Shown here: positions 9,820 to 18,075 of the stretch, piece by piece | Layout of the letters: each line of letters begins with the position of its first letter | Numbering within the stretch: the first letter of the stretch is position 1 | NCBI RefSeq assembly: GCF_009828095.1 | Contig: NZ_WTYP01000002.1 | Coordinates: forward strand, 501,001-565,000 | Length of the DNA: 64,000 nucleotides | Source of the DNA: Pontixanthobacter luteolus | Lineage (GTDB): Bacteria; Pseudomonadota; Alphaproteobacteria; Sphingomonadales; Sphingomonadaceae | Direction of reading: 5' to 3' | Notes under the pieces: model-generated | The model's database searches: none | The model's input: the letters and a program-made list of their open reading frames with translations, nothing else | Told to the model about the DNA's origin: nothing | Made by a program: the position numbers and the translations under genes

Positions 9820-10335
9820 TCAGCTGCCGGGCATCTTGGTCGCGTATTTGTACATGTGCGGCAAGAAATCCGCCTTGCCGATATCCAGTCCTTCTGACCG
9901 AAGGATCGCGTAGGCCGTGGTCAGGTGGAAATAGAAATTCGGCATCGACCAGTCGCGTACATATTGCTCGGCGGTCATGGTGAACTCCATCCCGTTGGGT
10001 AGGTCGATAACCAGGCTCTCCTCCGCCGGGACCAGTTCGCTTTCGTCGATGGAACCAAGGTAGTCCTGCATATTTGCCAACACCGCCTTGGCATCGGCAA
10101 ACGATGCGTCGTCCTCGTCGCGCGAGGTGAACTTGCGGCCTGTCAGTCTCTCTGCCGCTTCACCGGGCTGGTTGGACAGGAACCTGATCTGCACAGCAAG
10201 TGGGTGCATATCATCTGCCAGCTTCGCGCCGAGCAGATCGTTACCCTTCGGATGTGCTTCGGCCTTGGTCAACAGACCGGAAAGCATGGTCAGTCCCTGG
10301 CGGTACACTTCGATCGATTGTTGGTAGAGGGTCAT
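9820..10335 (-). CDS. DUF1993 family protein
   Basis: A 171-residue helical protein of the DUF1993 family, possibly related to the DinB/YfiT-like four-helix fold. It starts MTLYQQSIEVYRQGL and contains HPLAVQIRFLS and NFYFHLTTAYAILR. A clear AAAGGAG ribosome site precedes the ATG at 10335, so the 11 extra upstream codons of the open frame are rejected. No signal peptide. No role can be deduced from its neighbours: it is convergent with the hemB operon and 52 bases downstream of the DNA ligase gene. Confidence 0.8.
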   Translation of the reverse strand: MTLYQQSIEVYRQGLTMLSGLLTKAEAHPKGNDLLGAKLADDMHPLAVQIRFLSNQPGEAAERLTGRKFTSRDEDDASFADAKAVLANMQDYLGSIDESELVPAEESLVIDLPNGMEFTMTAEQYVRDWSMPNFYFHLTTAYAILRSEGLDIGKADFLPHMYKYATKMPGS

Positions 10336-10387
10336 CACGAATTCTCCTTTGCCGGAGGAGATATCCAATTAGGTTTCTTATGGCAAC

Positions 10388-11983
10388 TTAATTAGAGATG
10401 AGGTTGCGCAACGTTTCGATACGGTCGGCCTCATGCGCGGGTTTGTCCCAGCGGATCCGGTGTATCCGGGGGAACCGCATCGCCAGTCCGGACTTGTGCC
10501 GCTTGCTCTGATGGACACTGTCGAAAGCCACTTCCAGAACCATGGCACGTTCAACTTCGCGCACCGGGCCGAACCGGTTGAGTGTGTTTTGCCGCACAAA
10601 CCGGTCGAGCTTCTTAAGCTCTGCATCGGTGAATCCGGAATAGGCTTTGCCTACTGGCAGGAGGTCTGCCCCTGCGTCGGGGTCACCGTCCCAGCAGCCA
10701 AACGTGTAGTCCGAATAGAAGCTCGAACGCTTTCCGCTGCCGCGCTGCGCATACATCATTACGCAGTCCACCAGCAGGGGGTCGCGTTTCCATTTGTACC
10801 ATAGCCCGGTCTTGCGCCCGGCAATGTACGGGGCATCGCGGCGTTTGAGCATCAAGCCTTCGATCGCATCATCCCGCGCGCTTTCCCGAATCTCTGCCAA
10901 TTCTTCAAAGCTTTCGGCATGGACAATCTGCGAAATATCAAAATGGCTCTCTGGCAGACGCGGCACGAATTGCTCAAGCCGTGCGCGGCGTTCCTGCCAT
11001 CCCAGCTCACGCAAATCCTGCCCTTCGATCAGCAGAGAATCGTATAGCCGTACGAATGCCGGCGCCTCTGCCAGCATCTTCTTGCTGACGGTCTTTCGGC
11101 CGAGCCGCTGTTGCAGCGCGTTAAAGCTGGCTGCGCCGCCTGCCTCGCCGCCTTGCACGTTGCCGCGAACAAGCAGTTCACCGTCGAGAACGGCGGGTAT
11201 CTGCAACGCATCAAGCAGTTCGGGGAACGTGGCGGAAATATCATCGCCGGATCGGGAATAGAGACGCGTCTCGCCCGCAACATGCACCAGCTGCACCCGG
11301 ATGCCGTCCCATTTCCACTCTGCCGCATAGTCCTCCATCGAGACCACTGCTTCTTCCAAGGGATGGGCCAGCATGAAGGGGCGAAACAGCGGGACATTCT
11401 CGGTGTCTGGCGGCTCAGCGCCGTCTGCTGCCCAGGCGAAGAGTTCGGAGTATGGCGGCGCTAGTGCGTGCCAATATTCCTCGACATCGTCGACCGACAC
11501 ATCGAACGCCTGTGCAAACGCTGTCTTCCCCAACCGTGCCGAGATGCCAATCCGCATTGCACCTGTGGCAAGCTTCAGCAGGGCATAGCGGCCCGAACTG
11601 TCGAGCCGATCGAGCAGCCGGGGCAATTCTGTCGCCACCGATGAACGGGTCATTGTGCCAAGCAAATCGACTGCCTCCGCAACACCGGGTGGCGTTTCGA
11701 CGTCGCCGATCGGCTCCGGCCACAGGAGGCTAGCGGTTTCCGCAGTATCGCCAACGAAATCGCGGCTGAGGGCCCACAGCACAGGATCAACCCGTTCTTT
11801 CATCGCATTGCGTATCGCGGAGGATTTGACCGCCGGAAAATCTAGCCCGTCGGTCAGCGCGGCAAGGGCCCAGCCGCGGTCGGGATCGGCCACGGTGCGC
11901 AAAAACTCCGCAATCAGGCGAAGTTTCTCGTTGCGGCTTCGGGTGTAGACCAGCGCGTCGATAAGGGCGGCAAATTCTTCCAC
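10388..11983 (-). CDS. ATP-dependent DNA ligase (bacterial exonuclease-associated type)
   Basis: A 531-residue ligase. An N-terminal helical DNA-binding domain precedes the nucleotidyltransferase core with motif I EWKWDGIR (adenylated Lys about 224) and later GLMLKRRDAPY and WYKWKR; an OB-fold domain ends the chain. It seals nicks with ATP and supplements the NAD-dependent LigA. The GTG at 11983, one base after the exonuclease stop, gives the usual start of the family. It forms a pair with the MBL exonuclease upstream, as in the known ligase-associated repair module. The Lhr-type helicase and phosphoesterase of that module are absent here. Confidence 0.88.
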   Translation of the reverse strand: MEEFAALIDALVYTRSRNEKLRLIAEFLRTVADPDRGWALAALTDGLDFPAVKSSAIRNAMKERVDPVLWALSRDFVGDTAETASLLWPEPIGDVETPPGVAEAVDLLGTMTRSSVATELPRLLDRLDSSGRYALLKLATGAMRIGISARLGKTAFAQAFDVSVDDVEEYWHALAPPYSELFAWAADGAEPPDTENVPLFRPFMLAHPLEEAVVSMEDYAAEWKWDGIRVQLVHVAGETRLYSRSGDDISATFPELLDALQIPAVLDGELLVRGNVQGGEAGGAASFNALQQRLGRKTVSKKMLAEAPAFVRLYDSLLIEGQDLRELGWQERRARLEQFVPRLPESHFDISQIVHAESFEELAEIRESARDDAIEGLMLKRRDAPYIAGRKTGLWYKWKRDPLLVDCVMMYAQRGSGKRSSFYSDYTFGCWDGDPDAGADLLPVGKAYSGFTDAELKKLDRFVRQNTLNRFGPVREVERAMVLEVAFDSVHQSKRHKSGLAMRFPRIHRIRWDKPAHEADRIETLRNLISN

Positions 11984-11984
11984 C

Positions 11985-12989
11985 CTATTCGTCTTCTTCT
12001 TCGCGTCCGACAAGCGCAAGGGCCCGGGCACGGCGCTGATTCAGCTGGCACCAGCGAAGAAGCGCCTCTTCGCGGCCGTGGGTGATCCAGCTTTCCGAAG
12101 GATCAACCTCGCGGATTGTCTGCGTCAATTCATCCCAGTCGGCGTGGTCGGAAATGATCAGGGGCAATTCTACATTGCGCTGCCGCGCCCGCTGCCGAAC
12201 GCGCATCCAGCCGCTGGCCATCGCGGTTATCGGATCGGGCAGGCGGCGGCTCCACCGGTCATTCAGCGCGGATGGGGGGCAGACCACCACCGAGCCGCGC
12301 ATTGCGTCTTTGTCGTGATCCGCAACCAGCCTCAGCTCGCCCAAGTCTACACCGTGTTCCTCATAGAGCCGGCACATCTTCTCCATCGCGCCATGCAGAT
12401 AGATCGGATCGTGATGCCCGGCTGCGCGAAGTTCGGCGATAACCCTTTGCGCCTTGCCCAGCGCATAGGCGCCCACCAGCACACATGCGTCCGGGTAGGC
12501 GGCAAGCCGGTCGGTGATCTTCGCAATCTCTTGTCTGATCGGAGGGTGGCTGAACACCGGCAGGCCGAACGTCGCCTCTGTAATCAGGATGTCACAGGGG
12601 GTTACTTCGAAGGGCGGGCAGGTTGGATCGGGCCGCCGTTTGTAATCGCCGGTTACTATCACCCGCTCGCCTGCGTGTTCGAGCAAGATTTGCGCGCTTC
12701 CCAGCACGTGACCTGCGGGAATGTATGTCGCATCTACCCCGCCCTTCAAACTCAGCGTCTCGCCATATGCAACGGGGGTTGCACCATCAGCAGTTGCGTA
12801 GCGCAACTTCATGATTGCCAGCGTTTCCGGAGTGGCGACGGTCTTGCCGTGACCGCCGCGCGCATGATCTGCATGGCCGTGTGTGACCAGCGCATTGTCC
12901 ACCGCACGAGAAGGGTCGATCCAGCAGTCTGCGGGCGCGACATAGATGCCGTGGGGGTGGGGCTGTATCCAGGAAAAGTCTGCGGCCAT
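11985..12989 (-). CDS. Ligase-associated MBL-fold DNA exonuclease
   Basis: A 334-residue metallo-beta-lactamase-fold nuclease related to the SNM1/Pso2 and CPSF groups. The metal motif THGHADH lies near residue 37, GDYKRRPDP follows in the middle, and the late SDHADW and ITHGREE supply further ligands. Family members found with ATP-dependent ligases are annotated as ligase-associated exonucleases. The ligase gene follows after 1 base, so the two are surely co-expressed. It starts 15 bases past the clpA terminator and so should have its own promoter or rely on read-through. Confidence 0.86.
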   Translation of the reverse strand: MAADFSWIQPHPHGIYVAPADCWIDPSRAVDNALVTHGHADHARGGHGKTVATPETLAIMKLRYATADGATPVAYGETLSLKGGVDATYIPAGHVLGSAQILLEHAGERVIVTGDYKRRPDPTCPPFEVTPCDILITEATFGLPVFSHPPIRQEIAKITDRLAAYPDACVLVGAYALGKAQRVIAELRAAGHHDPIYLHGAMEKMCRLYEEHGVDLGELRLVADHDKDAMRGSVVVCPPSALNDRWSRRLPDPITAMASGWMRVRQRARQRNVELPLIISDHADWDELTQTIREVDPSESWITHGREEALLRWCQLNQRRARALALVGREEEDE

Positions 12990-13003
12990 GCCTCTGAAAC
13001 AAG

Positions 13004-13039
13004 AACGGGGCGCGAACCGTTCCCGATCCGCGCCCCGTT
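13004..13039 (-). terminator. Rho-independent terminator of clpA
   Basis: An 11-bp perfect stem (AACGGGGCGCG with CGCGCCCCGTT) around a 14-base loop, starting about 25 bases after the clpA stop. On the minus strand TTCTTGTTT follows. Confidence 0.75.
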
Positions 13040-13063
13040 TTCAGTTAAAGCCTGTTTCGGGCC

Positions 13064-15463
13064 TCAGCCCTGGTCATCGCCGCTGGTGTTGTCACCCGCC
13101 TCTGCATCTGGCTTTTTGCTCTCCGGCTTATCCGGAGCAGCCTTCTTCGCGGCCGGTTTCTTCTTTGGCTTGCGCTTCGGTGCTGCCTTGGGCGGGGCAG
13201 GTGTCAGTTCGAAGCTGGGCTTGCCATCCTTCACGCTGACATGGACTTCGCCGCCATCGGTAAGTTTGCCGAACAGCAATTCTTCAGCCAGCGGCTGCTT
13301 GATCTTGTCCTGGATCAGGCGGCTCATCGGCCGCGCCCCGTAGAGCTTGTCATAACCCTTGTCGGCCAGCCAATCGCGCGCATCGCTGTCGAACTGGATG
13401 TGCACGTTCTGGTCTGCAAGCTGCAATTCCAGCTGCAGAATGAACTTGTCGACGACGCGGCTGACGGTTTCCTTCCCGAGATAGGCGAAGGGCACGATCG
13501 CATCGAGGCGGTTGCGGAACTCAGGAGTGAACATCTTCTTCACCGCTTCGCTTCCGGCATCAGCCTTCGACACATCGCCAAAGCCGATGCCCTGACGCGC
13601 CATGTCGGACGCGCCGGCGTTGGTCGTCATGATCAGCACGACATTGCGGAAATCCACCGTCTTGCCGTGATGGTCGGTCAGCCGGCCATTATCCATCACC
13701 TGCAGCAGGATGTTGAACAGGTCTGGATGCGCTTTTTCGATTTCGTCGAGCAGCAAAACACAATGCGGATTCTGGTCGATCGCATCGGTCAGCAGGCCGC
13801 CCTGATCATAACCGACATAGCCCGGAGGGGCGCCGATCAGGCGCGATACGCTGTGCCGTTCCATATATTCGGACATATCGAACCGCTTCAGCTCGATGCC
13901 CATTATGCTGGCCAGCTGGCGCGCGACTTCGGTCTTGCCGACACCGGTCGGGCCGCTGAACAGGAAGCTGCCGATCGGCTTGTCCGGGTCGCGCAGTCCG
14001 GCCCGGCTCAGTTTCATGGCGGTGGACAGACGGTTGATCGCCTCATCCTGGCCAAACACGACATGCTTCAGGTCACGGCTGAGGTTTTCCAGCGCTTTCT
14101 TGTCATCCTTGGACACCGATTTCGGGGGGATGCGGGCCATCGTTGCGATGACCTGTTCGATCTCGCGCGCGGTGATTTTCTTTTTACGGCGGCTGGGCGG
14201 AACCAGCATCTGCATTGCGCCGACTTCGTCGATCACGTCGATCGCCTTGTCGGGCAATTTGCGGTCGTTGATATAGCGCGCCGACAGTTCCACGGCGGTT
14301 TTCAGGGCATCGGGGGTGTATTTCACCTTGTGATGCTCCTCGAACGCGCTGCGCAGCCCTTTCAGAATCTTCACAGTATCGTCGATCGTCGGTTCGTTCA
14401 CATCGATTTTCTGGAACCGGCGCAGCAGCGCGCGATCCTTTTCGAAGTGGTTGCGGAATTCCTTGTACGTGGTCGAACCCACGCAGCGGATTGATCCGTT
14501 GCTGAGCGCGGGCTTCAGGAGGTTGGATGCATCCATCGCTCCGCCACTGGTCGCGCCTGCGCCGATAACGGTGTGGATTTCGTCGATGAACAGCACCGCA
14601 TTGGGCATCTGCTCCAGCTCGTTCACGACTTGCTTCAGCCGTTCTTCGAAATCACCGCGGTACCGGGTGCCAGCCAGCAATGCGCCCATATCGAGCGAAT
14701 AGATAACAGCTTCTGCCAGCACTTCAGGCACGTCGCCTTCGACGATCTTGCGCGCAAGGCCCTCTGCAATTGCGGTCTTCCCTACGCCGGGATCACCGAC
14801 GTAAAGCGGGTTGTTCTTGCTGCGCCGGCACAGGATCTGGATGGTCCGGTCAACTTCTGGCCCGCGGCCGATCAGCGGGTCGATCTTGCCGCTTTCCGCC
14901 TTGGCGTTGAGGTTGACCGTAAACTGATCGAGCGCAGTCTCTTTCTTTCCGCCGCCTTCGGCAGATTTTTCTTCTTCCTGCGCATCGTCCGCACCTTGCG
15001 GCGGGCCGGCATCAAGCTGTTTTCCGCCTTTGCCGATGCCGTGGCTGATAAAGCTTACCGCATCGAGGCGGCTCATGTCCTGCTGCTGCAGGAAATAGAC
15101 CGCGTAGCTGTCACGTTCAGAAAACAGCGCGACCAGCACATTCGCGCCGGTGACCGTGTCTTTACCGCTCGACTGGACATGCAGGATTGCACGCTGGATC
15201 ACGCGTTGGAACCCGGCGGTCGGCTGCGGGTCCGATTCCTCATCGGTCTTTAGCGACTGGTATTCCTGATCGAGATATGTCTTCACCACCTCGGTCAGCT
15301 CGGCCAGGTTGACCCCGCACGATGTCATCACCTGTGCGGCATCCTCATCGTCGATCAGCGCGAGAAGCAGATGCTCCAGCGTGGCATATTCGTGCCGCCG
15401 GTCTGACGCATGGGCGAGGGCGGAGTGGAGACTTTTCTCGAGGTTTTGGGCAAAACTTGGCAT
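13064..15463 (-). CDS. clpA: ATP-dependent Clp protease ATP-binding subunit ClpA
   Basis: A 799-residue double-AAA+ unfoldase that feeds substrates to ClpP. It has the Clp N-domain (1-140), AAA1 with GDPGVGKT (about 222-229) and FIDEIHT, and AAA2 with GPTGVGKT (about 503-510) and LLDEIEKAH. The GIGFGD segment matches the ClpP-binding loop region. Compared with the roughly 760-residue E. coli enzyme it has an extra C-terminal tail of about 45 residues rich in Lys, Pro and Ala and ending acidic. No clpS lies directly upstream, where it often does. Two copies of a 13-base direct repeat stand before the start. Confidence 0.95.
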   Translation of the reverse strand: MPSFAQNLEKSLHSALAHASDRRHEYATLEHLLLALIDDEDAAQVMTSCGVNLAELTEVVKTYLDQEYQSLKTDEESDPQPTAGFQRVIQRAILHVQSSGKDTVTGANVLVALFSERDSYAVYFLQQQDMSRLDAVSFISHGIGKGGKQLDAGPPQGADDAQEEEKSAEGGGKKETALDQFTVNLNAKAESGKIDPLIGRGPEVDRTIQILCRRSKNNPLYVGDPGVGKTAIAEGLARKIVEGDVPEVLAEAVIYSLDMGALLAGTRYRGDFEERLKQVVNELEQMPNAVLFIDEIHTVIGAGATSGGAMDASNLLKPALSNGSIRCVGSTTYKEFRNHFEKDRALLRRFQKIDVNEPTIDDTVKILKGLRSAFEEHHKVKYTPDALKTAVELSARYINDRKLPDKAIDVIDEVGAMQMLVPPSRRKKKITAREIEQVIATMARIPPKSVSKDDKKALENLSRDLKHVVFGQDEAINRLSTAMKLSRAGLRDPDKPIGSFLFSGPTGVGKTEVARQLASIMGIELKRFDMSEYMERHSVSRLIGAPPGYVGYDQGGLLTDAIDQNPHCVLLLDEIEKAHPDLFNILLQVMDNGRLTDHHGKTVDFRNVVLIMTTNAGASDMARQGIGFGDVSKADAGSEAVKKMFTPEFRNRLDAIVPFAYLGKETVSRVVDKFILQLELQLADQNVHIQFDSDARDWLADKGYDKLYGARPMSRLIQDKIKQPLAEELLFGKLTDGGEVHVSVKDGKPSFELTPAPPKAAPKRKPKKKPAAKKAAPDKPESKKPDAEAGDNTSGDDQG

Positions 15464-15469
15464 TCAGCT

Positions 15470-15508
15470 CTCTTTCGAGGGATTTGAGAAACATCCTCTT
15501 TCGAGGGA
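15470..15508. repeat. Two 13-base direct repeats in the clpA leader
   Basis: CTCTTTCGAGGGA occurs at 15470-15482 and again at 15496-15508, 26 bases apart. The copy nearer clpA covers its ribosome-binding region. A 16-base near-palindrome centred on GGTTAACC follows at 15519-15534. Could be a tandem protein-binding site or a leader duplication. Confidence 0.5.
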
Positions 15509-15573
15509 GTATGAGTGTCCCTGGTTAACCGGGGATAAACGGCTTGGGATCGCAGGATTGCTTTCCCGTGGCA

Positions 15574-15777
15574 TCAATTACCTTTTTTCCCGAACAGGGC
15601 ATCTGCGGCGGCCATATGTGCTGCCGCCTTGTCCCGGTGCGCTTCGACACGGGCGATTTCCGCCTCGAGCAAAGCAATACGTACGGTCAATTCATCTTGC
15701 GAATAGGGTGCGAGATCTTCTGCTGAGAGCTTGCTCGCTGCGTCGCCTTTCGGGCGGGGACGATCATCGTCTTCCAT
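15574..15777 (-). CDS. DUF1192 family small protein
   Basis: A 67-residue acidic protein with the DUF1192 pattern DLAPYSQDELTVRIALLEAEIARVEAH, largely one amphipathic coiled-coil-like helix. These small proteins are widespread in Alphaproteobacteria and have no assigned function. The ATG at 15777 fits the family start; the longer open frame is a shadow of the divergent oxidoreductase leader. It lies 110 bases upstream of clpA on the same strand. Confidence 0.8.
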   Translation of the reverse strand: MEDDDRPRPKGDAASKLSAEDLAPYSQDELTVRIALLEAEIARVEAHRDKAAAHMAAADALFGKKGN

Positions 15778-15910
15778 CAAATCCCAACTTCGCAAGTGTC
15801 GGTGCTTGCTGTCAATAGAAGGTAGGGCTAGTTGCGGTGCAAACAAGGGGCCTGTCGCCGCTCGGCAACAGGAATTCACCCCTGAAAAGGAGCATTGGGG
15901 AGTTCCTGAA

Positions 15911-16918
15911 TTGACTAAATTACCGACAAGTATGAAAGCCATGGGCTTTGACGAGCCGGGCGGGCCGGAGGTCTTTCGGCCCGAAACCTTGCCAGTTCCG
16001 CAGCCGGGGCCGGGCGAAGTCCTGATCAAGATTGCTTATGCCGGGGTCAATCGTCCCGATGTTATCCAGCGCAAGGGCCATTATCCGCCGCCGCCCGGCG
16101 CATCGCCGATACCCGGGCTGGAAATTGCCGGGACGGTGGTCGCTGCTGGCCCGGACCTTTCCGGAGAGCGGATCGGACAGGAAGTCTGCGCCTTGGTGAC
16201 AGGCGGTGGCTATGCCGAATACTGCGTCGCGAAGATCGATCATTGCCTGACTGTGCCCGAGGGGCTGGACCTGGCGGAGGCCGCTGCCCTACCAGAAACA
16301 CTGTTCACGGTCTGGCACAATGTGTTCGAACGCGGCTGGGCCCGTGACGGGGAAACCCTGCTTGTTCACGGCGGTACCAGCGGCATCGGCACCATGGCTA
16401 TCAAGCTGGCCGGATTGTTTGGCCTGACAACGATCGTCACGTGCGGAAGCGATGAAAAATGCGCCGCCGCGCTGCGTATCGGTGCTGATCATGCGATCAA
16501 TTACAAGACATCCGATTTTGTCGAGGAAGTGAAACGCATTACAGAAGGTAGTGGCTTGGAACTGGTACTCGACATGGTGTCGGGCGACTACGTGCCGCGT
16601 AACCTCGCCTGCCTGGCGGAAGATGGCCGCCATGTAACTATCGCGGTGCTCGGCGGCATGACGGCAGAGCTCAACATGGCGCAAATCATGGCCCGCCGCC
16701 TGACATTGACCGGTTCGACGCTTCGCGCACGGCCCGATGAGTTCAAGGCACTGCTGTGCGACGAGATCGCCCAGACGGTGTGGCCGGCAGTAGAAGAAGG
16801 CAAACTGCGTCCCGAGATGGACCGGGCTTTTCCGCTTGAACAGGCCGGGGATGCACATGCGCATATGGAAGCTGGCGGTCACATCGGGAAAATCGTGCTA
16901 AAAGTGGCGCATGACTGA
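15911..16918 (+). CDS. NAD(P)H quinone oxidoreductase (zeta-crystallin/PIG3 type)
   Basis: A 335-residue zinc-free medium-chain dehydrogenase/reductase. The N-terminal GroES-like half contains GVNRPDVIQRKGHYPPPPG; the Rossmann half contains LVHGGTSGIGTMAIKLA, the NAD(P)H-binding motif. Members reduce quinones or other electrophilic carbonyls. The TTG at 15911, with a GGGGAG site upstream, gives the short extension before MKAMGF that homologues carry; ATG 15932 is the alternative. It overlaps the following GST gene by 8 bases, which suggests a shared detoxification role. Confidence 0.88.
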   Translation: MTKLPTSMKAMGFDEPGGPEVFRPETLPVPQPGPGEVLIKIAYAGVNRPDVIQRKGHYPPPPGASPIPGLEIAGTVVAAGPDLSGERIGQEVCALVTGGGYAEYCVAKIDHCLTVPEGLDLAEAAALPETLFTVWHNVFERGWARDGETLLVHGGTSGIGTMAIKLAGLFGLTTIVTCGSDEKCAAALRIGADHAINYKTSDFVEEVKRITEGSGLELVLDMVSGDYVPRNLACLAEDGRHVTIAVLGGMTAELNMAQIMARRLTLTGSTLRARPDEFKALLCDEIAQTVWPAVEEGKLRPEMDRAFPLEQAGDAHAHMEAGGHIGKIVLKVAHD

Positions 16919-17528
16919 TGCACTGATTCTGCATGAAGACCCACGAAGCGGGAATTGCTACAAGATCAAGCTGACTGCGGCTCTGCTCGGCCTGACGCTG
17001 GAGATACGGCAATACGATATTCTGAAGGGCGAAACCCGCACTCCGGAATTTACCGCGCACATCAATGCGCATGGCCGTATCCCTGTGTTGCAGGTGGGCG
17101 AACGGTTCCTGCCTGAAAGCAACGCCGCGTGCTGGTATCTTGCCGAAGGCTCGCGCCTTGTCCCCGAAGACCGCTTTGCCCGTGCTGAAATGCTGCGCTG
17201 GATGTTCTTCGAACAATACAGCCACGAACCGAATATCGCGACACTGCGATTCTGGTTCCAGTATGTCGGCGAGGCCAACCTTACCCAGCAGCAGCGTGGA
17301 CAGATAACGTTGAAGCGGATTGCCGGGCAGGATGCGCTGCAATTGATGGATGAACACCTCGCATCGCGCCAGTGGATGGCTGGCGGCGCGATCAGCCTCG
17401 CGGATATCGTGCTCTATCCTTACACCCATGTTGCCGAAGCTGGCGGCTTCGCACTCGAAGACTTTGGCAATATCTGCGGCTGGATCAAACGGGTCGAGAT
17501 GACCGCCGGGTTTATTCCGATGGACTGA
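16911..17528 (+). CDS. Glutathione S-transferase family protein
   Basis: A 205-residue GST. The N-terminal thioredoxin-like domain (1-80) begins LILHEDPRSGNCYKIKL and has the cis-Pro segment GRIPVLQ and the glutathione-contact LPESNAACWYLAE. The C-terminal helical domain carries the SLADIVLYPYTHVAEAGGF capping region. The catalytic residue is probably the serine of PRSGN. Its start lies within the oxidoreductase end. Physiological substrate unknown. Confidence 0.88.
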   Translation: MTDALILHEDPRSGNCYKIKLTAALLGLTLEIRQYDILKGETRTPEFTAHINAHGRIPVLQVGERFLPESNAACWYLAEGSRLVPEDRFARAEMLRWMFFEQYSHEPNIATLRFWFQYVGEANLTQQQRGQITLKRIAGQDALQLMDEHLASRQWMAGGAISLADIVLYPYTHVAEAGGFALEDFGNICGWIKRVEMTAGFIPMD

Positions 17529-17597
17529 CCGCCCGGCGGCTTCCCCTTCCTTTGCGCCGTCCGCGCGGCAGCGGAGCGCGGCATTCCCGGCGATCGC

Positions 17598-17830
17598 ATG
17601 CGCCAACCCTTTCCGCAGCCCATTGCGAACGTCATCGATACATGGTCGCCGCAGACAAACGCATTGGTCCACATATTGACGACGACATGCGAGATTTTGC
17701 GCCAGTGGCGCCATGACGTCCGTGTTGTCTCCCTGCGACAGTTCAGTTCCCTATCGTGCCCGACCTTCCGGACAGGCGCCTGGCATTGGCTTTCCCTGAC
17801 TGTCTCGCCCGGTTCTGCAGCGTAATCATT
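17598..17830 (+). pseudogene. Frameshifted N-terminal remnant of a GT4 glycosyltransferase
   Basis: Translation from 17598 gives a segment (IANVIDTWSPQTNALVHIL, then CEILRQWRHDVRVVS, then FSSLSCPTF) that follows the N-terminus of GT4 alpha-glycosyltransferases of the type VTDAW.PQ.NGVV. L...GH.V...SP..F.S.PCPTYP. At about 17760 the match moves to another frame, PDRRLALAFP, continuing the family's CPTYP.IRLAL. Only about 75 residues of a normally 350-400-residue enzyme remain. The rest of the 547-base gap 17529-18075 holds no recognisable gene, only further decay and a terminator. Confidence 0.55.
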
Positions 17831-17980
17831 GTTGGCGAGGATCCGGTGAGGGCGGAGCCGGGAGCGGAATATCCGCACGCACAATTCCTTGATCGTGTGA
17901 CCGAATTCTTCGCACGAATCCGGCCAATCAGCGGAAGTGCTTGCCCAAAGCGGGGCCATGCACTAAATCACCAGGCAAGC

Positions 17981-18012
17981 GGCCGCTCCGAAAGGGGCGG
18001 CCCTTCTATTTT
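17981..18012 (+). terminator. Terminator upstream of trcR
   Basis: GGCCGCTCC and GGGGCGGCC form a 9-pair stem (one T-G wobble) with a GAAA loop, followed by CTTCTATTTT. It would end transcripts coming from the oxidoreductase/GST operon and the pseudogene. Confidence 0.7.
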
Positions 18013-18075
18013 CAGACGTTTTTCCTGTTGGTATTGATTCAGGAAAATCCAGAGCCCGATTGGGCGGAGAACATC

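Noticed and set aside
12078-13343. Long plus-strand open frame of 421 codons
   Set aside because: It lies opposite the exonuclease and clpA genes, runs through the clpA terminator, and shows no family pattern; it is a shadow of GC-rich coding DNA.
13241-14494. Plus-strand open frame of 417 codons inside clpA
   Set aside because: Antisense to the conserved AAA domains of clpA; composition is that of a mirror frame.
17420-17959. Minus-strand open frame of 179 codons in the GST-trcR gap
   Set aside because: It overlaps the end of the GST gene antisense and has no family resemblance; the plus strand shows the GT4 remnant instead.
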